This document shows, one piece after another, positions 1 to 8,993 of a stretch of DNA of 14,360 nt (positions are counted from its first letter, which is position 1; the number at the start of each line of letters is the position of its first letter). The stretch is from Chloroflexota bacterium (GTDB lineage: Bacteria; Chloroflexota; Anaerolineae; Caldilineales; Caldilineaceae). The position numbers and the translations under genes were made by a program. Where the stretch lies: assembly GCA_003451595.1 (NCBI GenBank), contig DMDA01000051.1, positions 1 to 14,360 on the forward strand, read 5' to 3'. The notes under the pieces were generated by a model. It ran no database searches. It was not told where the DNA came from and saw only the letters and a program-made list of their open reading frames with translations.

Positions 1-19
1 AGATGTGTATAAGAGACAG
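1..19 (+). other. Tn5/Nextera mosaic-end adapter remnant
   Basis: The first 19 bases, AGATGTGTATAAGAGACAG, are identical to the Tn5 transposase mosaic end used in Nextera libraries. This is a library artefact left at a contig end, not genomic sequence or a real transposon. Any reading frame that runs through it is not natural. The true genomic sequence starts at about base 20, only about 12 bases before the ribosome binding site of the first gene, so no upstream promoter can be seen. Confidence 0.95.
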
Positions 20-48
20 ATACCGGAAAGTAAAGGAGGAAACCATCT

Positions 49-636
49 ATGAATGTCAGAACGCTGGAACCATTGTATGGCATCGCGGCGCAAGCGCTCA
101 CACAGCCGGATTATCGCTGGCTGGAAACCTGGCGGTGGCGCCTGGGCGACATCCAGCTCGATCTGTGGCTGGACAACGAAGATGAGTTACTTGCCCGACC
201 GCTGCTGGCGCTGATGCAAAGTCTGCCGCTGAATGATGAGCAGCGTTGGCTGCCACGCCTGGTGCAGGAGTATGGGCGGTTGTTCACTCCACGCCCAATC
301 GACGTAATGCGGCTGCCTGTCATGCAGGACGCGGCGCAGCAGTGGGGATATGGGTTGACATGTCCAGGTGAGCCGGGGTTGGCGCCAGCATTGGCATTCA
401 TGGCCTATCTGTGCCGGATGGCAGGTGAGCAGCCGGCTGCCAACGCGCAGCGTCATGCCTTGCTCACCGAAGCGCTCTGTCCACTCATACAGGCGACCGC
501 TCATCGGCTGCAGCGTCAGGCGACTATCCAGTTCTATCAGGCGGCAGGCGCTTTTCTGCCTGCCCTGGTGCAGAGCGACCTGGCGGGGAATGGCGTCCGC
601 TCGGGCGCGATGCTGGCCCGGCAGTCGGCTATTTAG
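49..636 (+). CDS. TorD/DmsD-family molybdoenzyme chaperone
   Basis: A 195-residue, all-helical-looking cytoplasmic protein without signal peptide. TorD-family proteins bind the apo catalytic subunit and its Tat signal until the molybdopterin cofactor is inserted. Family-like landmarks are the EYGRLF segment (residues 74-79) followed by a Pro-containing loop, the ALAFMAYL helix (114-121) and FYQAAGAFLPALV (161-173), which corresponds to the C-terminal helix of TorD proteins. The length is normal for the family. The start is supported by a strong Shine-Dalgarno AAAGGAGGA at 32-40, 8 nt before the ATG. It lies 132 nt upstream of the Tat-dependent molybdopterin subunit, its most likely client. 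Similarity is by motif and context only, so a divergent NarJ-type chaperone is the alternative. Confidence 0.8.
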   Translation: MNVRTLEPLYGIAAQALTQPDYRWLETWRWRLGDIQLDLWLDNEDELLARPLLALMQSLPLNDEQRWLPRLVQEYGRLFTPRPIDVMRLPVMQDAAQQWGYGLTCPGEPGLAPALAFMAYLCRMAGEQPAANAQRHALLTEALCPLIQATAHRLQRQATIQFYQAAGAFLPALVQSDLAGNGVRSGAMLARQSAI

Positions 637-716
637 TGGATTGTCGGCGGAGGGGTGCGGTTGACGGTTTCTCATCAATCCGCCACGCATCCACCATACT
701 GCGTGCAGCACGGGTT

Positions 717-747
717 TTGACAGTTTTTCGCAGTCTTTATCGATAAA
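717..747 (+). promoter_or_regulatory. Possible promoter element and 12-bp palindrome before the molybdoenzyme gene
   Basis: A TTGACA box (717-722) is followed by a perfect 12-bp palindrome TTTATCGATAAA (736-747). The Shine-Dalgarno AAAGGAG of the next gene follows at 753-759. No good -10 box lies at 16-18 nt from TTGACA; TATCGA at 738-743 would give a 15-nt spacer. The palindrome could be an operator, and the catalytic operon could have its own promoter separate from the chaperone gene. This is inference. Confidence 0.3.
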
Positions 748-768
748 TCAGCAAAGGAGCAAACATTC

Positions 769-3054
769 ATGCTGAAACAATCTCTGAACCGACGCACTTT
801 TCTCAAGGGCGCCGGTGTTGTAGGGGCGGGCGTCGCCGCCAGCCAGGTTGTGGTGCACAGCGCGCACGCGGCCGGGGGCGTTGCCCCGGCTGCGCCGCCA
901 GATCGCATCGTTGCAACGACCTGTGAGATGTGTGGCAACCGCTGCGGCATCCTGGTGGCCATGAAAGATGGTCGCCCGACCTACATCACCGGCAACCCGG
1001 AGCATCCCAAAAGCAAGGGCAAGGTATGTGCAAAGGGCCTCGCCGGGCTGCGTGAATTGACCAACCCCGACCGCATCCGTCAGCCCATGAAGCGCGTTGC
1101 CGACGGTCAATATGAGCCGATCTCCTGGGAGCAGGCGTATGCCGAAATCGGCGCCCGGTACCGGGAAATCGTGACGCAGACGGGGCCAGGCGCTGTCTTC
1201 TGGGTCACGCACCCCAAGCCCACGCAGCCATGGGAGGATCGGCTGCTGGCGGCGCTGGGGTCGCCGAACAGCTTCACCCACTCCTCGGCCTGCTACACCG
1301 CACGCGACGTTGGCTTCATCGCCACGCTGGGGCAATTACCAAGCTCGGATTTTGGCGCCAGCAAATATATGGTTTTCGTCGGGCGCAATCCGGTCGAGGC
1401 GCTGGTGCCGGGGCAGATCGTCAGCATCGCTAAGGCGCGCAGCAAGGGCGCCAAGATCGTTGTGGTCGATCCGCGCTATAACAACACGGCCATGATCGCT
1501 GACGACTGGCTGAAAATTCGCGCCGGCACTGACCTGGCGCTGCTGTTGGCCTGGGCGAATGTGCTGGTGACCGAAAATCTCTATGACGCCGAGTTTGTGG
1601 CGCAGTACGGGTCGGGCTTCGAGCAGTTTGCAGAGATGATCCAGCAGTACACGCCAGAATGGGCGGCGGCGATCACCGACATCCCGGCGGAGACGATCGA
1701 ACGCATTGCGCAGGAGATGGCTGCAGCCAGACCGGCGGTCTTCATCGACCCGTCGTGGCATGGCGCCTTCGGCTCGCAGTATATCAACAGCACACAAACG
1801 GCGCGTGCGGTGGCGATCCTCAACGCGTTGCTGGGCAATATCAACCGCGCCGGTGGGTTGATCTTCCCCAAGTCAGCCAAACTGGGCAACCTCGACCCGG
1901 AAAAGTATCCGGCGCCGCCAGAACCAGAATTGCCGCGCGCCGATGGCGCAGGTGAAAAGGGCGGCTACCCGGTGGCAATTGCGCACAAAGGGTTGGTGCA
2001 GGCGATCCCGGAGTTGATTGAGCAAGGCAAGCTGCACGTGGGTTTCATGTATCACATGAACCTGGCGCGTTCGATCCCGGATCGCCAGCGCGCGGTGGCA
2101 GCGCTGAAAAAACTCGATCTCTTCGTGGCCATCGATCCCTATCCGTCGGAAACGGCGTTGCTGGCGCACTATATCCTGCCGGAATCGCTCTATCTGGAGC
2201 GCGACGAGATGGTGGATGGCGTCAGCAGCAAAGAACCAGTCGTCGCGGTGCGGCAGCAGGTGGTGGCGCCAGCCTTCGATACGCGCCCGGCGGCGCAGAT
2301 TTTGATCGAGCTGGCGCAGGCGTTGGGCGTCGGCGAGTACTTCAACTTCACGCTGGAGGAGTATAACAATGCCCGGCTCACGCCATTGGGCATTACGCTG
2401 GCTGAACTCAAGGAGATGGGCGTCGCGCCCGCCGGTGATAAGTGGGAAGAGGGGATGCCTGCTGAGCTGAAGACGCCTTCGAAGAAGGTGGAGTTCTATT
2501 CGACAAAGTTTGAGAAGGCAGGCTATGACCCGCTCCCCAACTGGCAGCCACCTCTCACCATGCCGGTGGCCGACGATCCGGCTTCCTTCCGGCTGATCCA
2601 CGGCCATCAAGCGGTGCACACGCATGCCAGCTCCGCCAACAATGTGCAGTTGATGGCGTTCACGCGGCGCTACCATCTGGAGCGGCTGTGGATCAACGAT
2701 GCACGCGCCGCCGCCCTCGGCATTCGCGATGGCGACTGGGTGGTCGTTAGCAACGAGCTGGCGTCGGGTACGGTGCGAGCGCACGTGACCGCCGGCATTC
2801 ACCCGGAGAGCGTCTTCCTGCCGGGTTCCTACGGTCGCTTCTCGCCGCAGCTTGCCATCGCCAACGGTTACGGCCTGGCGCCCAACGACTTCACGGCCTA
2901 CGCCAATGAACCAATCGCCGGGCACGCCATGATGAGCGAAGTGATCGTCACCGTGCGCGCCGCGACGCCGGAAGAGATTGCCGTCGCCGAGGCGCACGAC
3001 CAGGCGTTGGCTGCCACATGGAAATCCGCCGCTATGCTTCCAGGGAGAGTGTAA
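769..3054 (+). CDS. Tat-exported molybdopterin oxidoreductase, PsrA/PhsA-like catalytic subunit
   Basis: A 761-residue catalytic subunit of the DMSO-reductase superfamily (Mo- or W-bisPGD). The N-terminus has a twin-arginine signal NRRTFLKG (residues 7-14), a hydrophobic stretch and an AHA cleavage site near residue 34, so the enzyme acts outside the cytoplasmic membrane. The cluster motif C52-x2-C55-x3-C59-x27-C87, followed by Lys89, binds one [4Fe-4S]. The likely metal ligand is Cys175 in HSSACYTARD, as in polysulfide/thiosulfate reductases. The C-terminal domain has the HGHQAVHTHASSANN segment typical of cofactor binding. The length matches PsrA/PhsA (about 760) better than ArrA/ArxA (usually over 800, from memory). 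SD AAAGGAG at 753-759 supports the start. It is followed 2 nt later by its iron-sulfur partner. Possible substrates are polysulfide, thiosulfate, tetrathionate or arsenate/arsenite. The arsenic genes downstream make an arsenic role plausible but unproven. Confidence 0.88.
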   Translation: MLKQSLNRRTFLKGAGVVGAGVAASQVVVHSAHAAGGVAPAAPPDRIVATTCEMCGNRCGILVAMKDGRPTYITGNPEHPKSKGKVCAKGLAGLRELTNPDRIRQPMKRVADGQYEPISWEQAYAEIGARYREIVTQTGPGAVFWVTHPKPTQPWEDRLLAALGSPNSFTHSSACYTARDVGFIATLGQLPSSDFGASKYMVFVGRNPVEALVPGQIVSIAKARSKGAKIVVVDPRYNNTAMIADDWLKIRAGTDLALLLAWANVLVTENLYDAEFVAQYGSGFEQFAEMIQQYTPEWAAAITDIPAETIERIAQEMAAARPAVFIDPSWHGAFGSQYINSTQTARAVAILNALLGNINRAGGLIFPKSAKLGNLDPEKYPAPPEPELPRADGAGEKGGYPVAIAHKGLVQAIPELIEQGKLHVGFMYHMNLARSIPDRQRAVAALKKLDLFVAIDPYPSETALLAHYILPESLYLERDEMVDGVSSKEPVVAVRQQVVAPAFDTRPAAQILIELAQALGVGEYFNFTLEEYNNARLTPLGITLAELKEMGVAPAGDKWEEGMPAELKTPSKKVEFYSTKFEKAGYDPLPNWQPPLTMPVADDPASFRLIHGHQAVHTHASSANNVQLMAFTRRYHLERLWINDARAAALGIRDGDWVVVSNELASGTVRAHVTAGIHPESVFLPGSYGRFSPQLAIANGYGLAPNDFTAYANEPIAGHAMMSEVIVTVRAATPEEIAVAEAHDQALAATWKSAAMLPGRV

Positions 3055-3056
3055 TC

Positions 3057-3833
3057 ATGACCAAACATGCCATTTTGATTGACCTGACGCAGTGCGTCGG
3101 CTGCCACTTCTGCGAAGCGGCATGCCAAGCCAACAAAGGGTTGCCTGCCGACACGCAGTTGGTGACGCTGCGTTTCAACGAATTCACCGGCGAAGATGAC
3201 GCCTTCAGCCAGGAGATGGGGCGCAAACAATGTATGCACTGCGTCAAACCGGCGTGCGCGTCGGCGTGTACGGTCGGCGCGTTGCGCAAAACCGCCGACG
3301 GACCGGTCGTCTACGATGCGGCAAAGTGTATTGGCTGCCGCTACTGCATGTACGCCTGTCCGTTCCAGGTGCCTGCCTTCCAGTGGGATCGCCCGATGGG
3401 TCTGATCAACAAGTGTGACATGTGCGCCGATCGTCTGGCAGCGGGTGAGCAGCCGGCGTGTGCAGCCGCGTGCCCGACGGGCGCCATCCTTTTCGGCGAG
3501 CGCGATGCGCTGCTGGAAGAGGCGCGTCAGCGCATTATCAAAGCGCCGGATCGCTATGTTCACTACATCTATGGTGAACGTGAGGCAGGCGGTACGTCGG
3601 TGCTCTATCTGTCGGATACGCCTTTTGCCGAGTTGGGGTTCCCGGAAGTCGGCTACGAATCGCTGGCGCACGCCAACGAAGAGGTCATGCACGCCACGCC
3701 GACGGTGGCAGCCGGTATGATGCTGGCGCTAACAGGCGTCTACTGGACGGTAAAGCGGCGCAATGAATTGATGCATCGTCATCCGATCGACTTTGAAGTG
3801 GAGGAGGCTGAGCATGTGGCAAAGAATCGATAA
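3057..3833 (+). CDS. Four-cluster [4Fe-4S] electron-transfer subunit (PsrB/HybA-like)
   Basis: A 258-residue beta subunit that carries electrons between the molybdopterin subunit and the membrane quinone subunit. All 16 cluster cysteines are present: C13/16/19/23, C59/62/67/71, C91/94/97/101 and C120/123/135/139, giving four [4Fe-4S]. There is no signal peptide, so it is probably exported folded together with the Tat-signal subunit. Residues about 214-232 (TVAAGMMLALTGVYWTV) form a C-terminal membrane helix followed by KRR, as in HybA/FdnH-type subunits and unlike plain PsrB. The start at the ATG at 3057 is chosen over one at 3018 because GGGAGAG lies 7 nt upstream and the first residues MTKHAILIDLTQC match the family start. 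The gap to the previous stop is 2 nt, and its end overlaps the next gene by 20 nt, indicating translational coupling. Confidence 0.92.
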   Translation: MTKHAILIDLTQCVGCHFCEAACQANKGLPADTQLVTLRFNEFTGEDDAFSQEMGRKQCMHCVKPACASACTVGALRKTADGPVVYDAAKCIGCRYCMYACPFQVPAFQWDRPMGLINKCDMCADRLAAGEQPACAAACPTGAILFGERDALLEEARQRIIKAPDRYVHYIYGEREAGGTSVLYLSDTPFAELGFPEVGYESLAHANEEVMHATPTVAAGMMLALTGVYWTVKRRNELMHRHPIDFEVEEAEHVAKNR

Positions 3834-4998
3834 AGAAATCCGCACGATGCCCTGGGGCGTGTGGGCGTTGGCGGCGCTGATGGTCTTCGGGCTGAGCGTA
3901 GCGTTCTATCGTCTGTTTGCTGGTCTGGGCACAACGACCAACCTGAACGACGGCTATCCGTGGGGTCTGTGGATCGGCTTCGATCTCTTTGTCGTCGCTT
4001 TTTCTGGCGGTGCGTTCACACTGGCGGCGATAGTTTACGTTTTGCAGATGCACGAATTTCACCCAGCCGTGCGCCCGACAGTGCTGACAGGTCTGGTGGG
4101 CTACGGTTCGGTGTTGGTGATTCTGGTGATGGATTTGGGGCGGTGGGATCGCTTCTATCATTTCATCCTCTTCCCGAACATCAACTCGGCGCTCTTTGAG
4201 GTCAGCTGGTGCATTTTACTGTACACCCTGGTGTTGATCTCTGAATTTAGCCCGGTGGTCTGCCAGAAGTTTGGCTGGGAGCGGCTAGGCTGCTTCATGA
4301 AGAAGATTGCGCTGCCGTTGGTGATTGTCGGTGTGACGCTCTCGACGCTGCATCAATCGTCGCTGGGGTCGCTCTTTGTGGTGATGTCGGAGCGGCTGCA
4401 TCCGTTGTGGTATACGCCCTTCATTCCGGTAATGTTCTTTGTCTCTTCGGTGGCGGCGGGGCTGGCAATGGTGATCGGCGGCGCAACGGTGAGTCGTTGG
4501 GTCTTCAAGCGCACGCTCTCGCGCAACCTGGTGGCGGAGCTTGGCTGGTTCCTGCCCTGGGTGCTTGGCTTCTATCTGATCATGAAGATCGGCGAGTTGC
4601 TGGCGGCGGGCGAACTAGGGTTGCTGGCGGCTAACAACTATTACAGCCTCCTGTTCCTTGCTGAGCTGGCGATCGGTGTGGTGGCGCCGCTGATTCTCTT
4701 CAGCTTTGCTGCCGTGCGGCGCAATCGCAATTGGGCGCTCTTTGGTGCGATTCTGGTGTTGCTGGGCGTCTTCATCAACCGTTTCTCGGTCACGTGGTGG
4801 GCGCTCAAACCGATCGATGGCTACTTCTACTTCCCGAGCTGGCAGGAAATCGCCATCCAGGTGGGCGTGCTTTCTGGCGCAGTGTTGGTCTATACATTGG
4901 TCGGGCGCTACTTGCCACTCTTCGAGGGCACGGTCGACGTGGCGCGTGCTGAGCGCATTGCCCAACGCTCCCCGACGCCGCAGCCCGCTGGCGACTGA
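3814..4998 (+). CDS. NrfD/HybB-type ten-helix quinone-interacting membrane subunit
   Basis: A 394-residue integral membrane protein of the NrfD/PsrC superfamily, HybB-like subgroup. About ten hydrophobic segments are visible, starting at WGVWALAALMVFGL and GLWIGFDLFVVAFSGGAF and ending at IAIQVGVLSGAVLVYTLVG. The motif PWGLWIGFD before helix 2 and the GRWDRFYHF loop after helix 3 are typical of HybB-like proteins. The family exchanges electrons with quinone without haem and anchors the iron-sulfur/molybdopterin subunits. The ATG at 3814 is preceded by GGAGGAGG (3800-3807), so it is preferred over an in-frame TTG at 3793. It overlaps the end of the iron-sulfur gene by 20 nt. Its length, near 400 rather than about 250, and ten helices separate it from short PsrC. 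It completes a membrane-bound periplasmic-facing redox complex. Whether quinone is reduced or quinol oxidised cannot be told. Confidence 0.9.
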   Translation: MWQRIDKEIRTMPWGVWALAALMVFGLSVAFYRLFAGLGTTTNLNDGYPWGLWIGFDLFVVAFSGGAFTLAAIVYVLQMHEFHPAVRPTVLTGLVGYGSVLVILVMDLGRWDRFYHFILFPNINSALFEVSWCILLYTLVLISEFSPVVCQKFGWERLGCFMKKIALPLVIVGVTLSTLHQSSLGSLFVVMSERLHPLWYTPFIPVMFFVSSVAAGLAMVIGGATVSRWVFKRTLSRNLVAELGWFLPWVLGFYLIMKIGELLAAGELGLLAANNYYSLLFLAELAIGVVAPLILFSFAAVRRNRNWALFGAILVLLGVFINRFSVTWWALKPIDGYFYFPSWQEIAIQVGVLSGAVLVYTLVGRYLPLFEGTVDVARAERIAQRSPTPQPAGD

Positions 4999-5023
4999 GT
5001 CTTCGTTTGTCGGGCGGCCCGCT

Positions 5024-5125
5024 TTGACGCAGAGAGGTGCAGTGGCGCCGAGAAATCGAAGTACAGAGAGAACACTTGCGCACCGCTTTGTGATTCCTCT
5101 GTGGCCTTCTACGTCGCTGCGTCAA
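5024..5125. repeat. Imperfect inverted-repeat (fold-back) element in intergenic DNA
   Basis: Perfect 9-bp terminal arms TTGACGCAG (5024-5032) and CTGCGTCAA (5117-5125) bound a 102-bp stretch. An inner pair, ACAGAG (5063-5068) and CTCTGT (5097-5102), sits inside it. The sequence contains no gene and is rich in CAGAG-like and CTCTGTGG-like words. This could be a small non-autonomous or dispersed repeat unit, but only one copy is visible in the window. Confidence 0.35.
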
Positions 5126-5176
5126 CGCGGGCGCCCTCATGCAGGTCATGATGCAAGTGATGACGATAAACGGAGT

Positions 5177-5205
5177 TTGACAGGCTCGCTGATCCATACT
5201 AGAAT
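5177..5205 (+). promoter_or_regulatory. Sigma70-type promoter of the first arsR operon
   Basis: A perfect -35 box TTGACA (5177-5182) and a -10 box TAGAAT (5200-5205) are separated by exactly 17 nt. This is a near-consensus housekeeping promoter, expected to be strong and therefore kept off by a repressor. Transcription would start around 5212, inside the palindromes described next, about 38 nt before the arsR start codon. Confidence 0.7.
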
Positions 5206-5210
5206 CTCAA

Positions 5211-5238
5211 AATAGTTCAATAACTATTGATCTATCAA
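5211..5238 (+). promoter_or_regulatory. Overlapping palindromes, candidate ArsR operator
   Basis: Three overlapping inverted repeats follow the -10 box: AATAGTT-caat-AACTATT (5211-5228), TCAATA-ac-TATTGA (5217-5230) and TTGAT-ct-ATCAA (5227-5238). AT-rich TCAA...TTGA dyads of this type are the usual operators of ArsR/SmtB repressors. Their position over the likely transcription start would block initiation or early elongation. The AGAGG ribosome binding site of the repressor gene begins directly after, at 5238-5242. Confidence 0.55.
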
Positions 5239-5249
5239 GAGGCGCCGAT

Positions 5250-5657
5250 ATGCAACCCACGACGCAAGAGACGAATCAAATCGACACCCAGGAAGGCGTC
5301 GCCATCGCGCAACTGGCGCGACAACTCAAGGCGCTTGGCGAACCCAACCGGTTGCGAATTGTGCAGTTGTTGCGCGAAGGCGTGCAATGCAACTGCGAGC
5401 TGGGCGACGCACTGGGCATGGCGCCCAATCTCATCTCTCACCACTTGCGCACCTTGCGCGAGGTAGGGCTGGTGGAAGTCGAGCGCGACGCGGTCGATGC
5501 GCGCTGGATTTACTATTCGCTCGACCGAGACGCGCTGGCGGCGTTGCTTGGCGCCTTTGACGCCTTCTTTGACCCGGCGCGCATCAAAGAGCGTCACCCG
5601 GCGTGTGGCCCGCAGGGGAGCCTTGTGCGTCTTGATGAGATTGGGGTCGCCGCCTGA
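5250..5657 (+). CDS. arsR: ArsR/SmtB-family arsenical-responsive repressor
   Basis: A 135-residue winged-helix repressor. The core is LKALGEPNRLRIVQLL (26-41), then the sensing segment VQCNCELGDALG, recognition helix NLISHHLRTLREVG (60-73) and the beta wing. Cys47 and Cys49 (CxC) sit at the start of alpha3, where As(III)/Sb(III)-sensing ArsR proteins have their thiols. The third Cys of the E. coli CVCDLC motif is Gly52 here, while Cys119 near the C-terminus could supply a third ligand. The gene lies directly behind a near-consensus promoter with palindromes and 110 nt upstream of the Acr3 pump gene, so it probably represses itself and the pump until As(III) binds. The ATG has a modest AAGAGG site at 5237-5242. 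Closely related SmtB/CadC-type metal sensors are the alternative, but the linkage to Acr3 argues for arsenic. Confidence 0.85.
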   Translation: MQPTTQETNQIDTQEGVAIAQLARQLKALGEPNRLRIVQLLREGVQCNCELGDALGMAPNLISHHLRTLREVGLVEVERDAVDARWIYYSLDRDALAALLGAFDAFFDPARIKERHPACGPQGSLVRLDEIGVAA

Positions 5658-5743
5658 ATTTTTTTGAGGGTTAGTTCAACGGAGACTGAAGCAAACGCTT
5701 GACCGCCCTGGGGTTGAGTCAGGTGTAAATCGGTAGCAGATCA

Positions 5744-5754
5744 TTGAAGTTCAA
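5744..5754 (+). promoter_or_regulatory. 11-nt palindrome over the acr3 ribosome binding site
   Basis: TTGAA-G-TTCAA (5744-5754) overlaps the start of the AAGGAG ribosome binding site (5753-5758) of the efflux gene. It resembles the TTCAA/TTGA half-sites before arsR. A second similar half-site, TAGTTCAA (5672-5679), repeats eight bases found at 5213-5220. These may be additional repressor contacts controlling the pump separately. No convincing promoter was found in the 110-nt gap. Confidence 0.3.
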
Positions 5755-5767
5755 GGAGACAAAACTC

Positions 5768-6916
<1,149 letters not shown>

Positions 6917-6992
6917 CCAGACTGGACGAGGTAGAGTGACGGCCGCGCGGTCGTCGCTTTACTTCGCCCCATCCCTCAACAGCGAGGACGTT

Positions 6993-8333
<1,341 letters not shown>

Positions 8334-8527
8334 GCCTGTGAGCGTGCTGATATTCTGGCGTATCCGGAATCTCTGTGCATGCTCAACTCGTCGTCGGCAT
8401 CGTTGATCTGGCCTAATTGACGCGCGCGCCTTTGTCGAGAGTGTGCGCCAGCACCTGCTGGCTTGTCGCTAGCGATCAAACCCATGCCCAATATGGCTGT
8501 CCTGGAAACATCGGGACAAATCGGGGG

Positions 8528-8557
8528 TTGACAACTGGTGTCTCTTGGGCTTATTAT
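8528..8557 (+). promoter_or_regulatory. Sigma70-type promoter of the second arsR operon
   Basis: TTGACA (8528-8533) and TATTAT (8552-8557) are separated by 18 nt, close to consensus. Initiation would fall near 8564, about 50 nt before the second arsR start. The preceding stretch 8334-8527 holds no gene, RNA or convincing terminator that I can recognise. Confidence 0.65.
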
Positions 8558-8589
8558 ATGCAAAAAGATAGATATGCAATTTTCTGCAT
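8556..8589 (+). promoter_or_regulatory. ATATGCAA direct repeats and TGCA dyad, candidate operator
   Basis: ATATGCAA occurs at 8556-8563 and again at 8572-8579, 16 nt apart. The second copy forms an inverted repeat with TGCAT at 8585-8589 (ATGCA 8574-8578, 6-nt gap). The elements overlap the -10 box and transcription start of the second arsR promoter. They differ from the TTCAATA...TTGA dyads of the first arsR, which suggests that each repressor has its own operator. Confidence 0.45.
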
Positions 8590-8613
8590 TTTTTGTAAAA
8601 GGAAGGGGTGTTC

Positions 8614-8979
8614 ATGAATACAGCGGATTACGAGTTATTGAGCGCAAAACTGAAGGTACTGGCGCACCCGGAGCGACTGCGGATTCTTGACGTGCTGCGC
8701 CGTGAACCGGAGTGCGTTTGCCATCTGGAGGCGCTGCTTGGCAAGCCGCAACCCTACATCTCGCAACAGCTGCGTCTCCTGCGCGAGGCTGGCGTCATCA
8801 CCGACGAGAAGCAGGGGCAAAATGTCTTCTATCACCTCAGCGACGCCGAAGTGAGCGCCTGGCTGGACGTGGTGCTCGGTCCCATCGATCAGAGTGACTT
8901 TGGCGCAAATCAACGTGAATTTATCGTCGCGTGCACTTGTCCCAAGTGTGCACCCACAACAGTGTTGCTTGCTGCATAG
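8614..8979 (+). CDS. arsR: Second ArsR/SmtB-family metalloregulator (CVC plus C-terminal CTCPKC)
   Basis: A 121-residue winged-helix repressor. It has the family core LKVLAHPERLRILDVL (13-28), sensor segment ECVCHLEALLG with Cys34 and Cys36, recognition helix PYISQQLRLLREAG (47-60) and the wing TDEKQGQNVFYHLSD (63-77). It ends with a Cys cluster C107TC109PKC112. The combination of an alpha3 CxC and a C-terminal thiol cluster differs from the first ArsR and may bind another species (trivalent organoarsenical, Sb(III), Cd/Pb). The ATG at 8614 follows GGAAGGGG (8601-8608) by 5 nt; an in-frame GTG at 8608 lies inside that site. It has its own promoter with repeats and precedes the permease gene by 14 nt, so it most likely controls the permease and itself. 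Confidence 0.83.
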   Translation: MNTADYELLSAKLKVLAHPERLRILDVLRREPECVCHLEALLGKPQPYISQQLRLLREAGVITDEKQGQNVFYHLSDAEVSAWLDVVLGPIDQSDFGANQREFIVACTCPKCAPTTVLLAA

Positions 8980-8993
8980 ACAGGAGTTATATC

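Noticed and set aside
3..185. Short + strand reading frame that begins inside the first bases
   Set aside because: It starts within the Nextera adapter and overlaps the TorD-like gene in another frame.
1873..2997. 374-codon open frame on the minus strand
   Set aside because: It lies antisense to the molybdoenzyme gene and is Arg/His-rich shadow coding in GC-rich DNA without domain features.
5011..5021. CGGGCGGCCCG hairpin after the membrane subunit gene as a terminator
   Set aside because: The stem is only 4-5 bp with a tiny loop and has no proper T-run.
5699..5730. TTGACC ... TGTAAAT as a second promoter before acr3
   Set aside because: The spacing to any -10-like hexamer is 19-20 nt and the match is poor.
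6936..6992. GTG start that would extend the radical SAM protein by 19 residues
   Set aside because: The added residues show no motif; the ATG at 6993 has its own GAGG site, although the upstream GAGG at 6928-6931 makes the extension possible.
8334..8527. Possible decayed gene between the radical SAM gene and the second arsR
   Set aside because: Short peptide-like stretches (for example DARAFVESVRQHLLACR) appear between stops, but there is no family resemblance strong enough to call a pseudogene.
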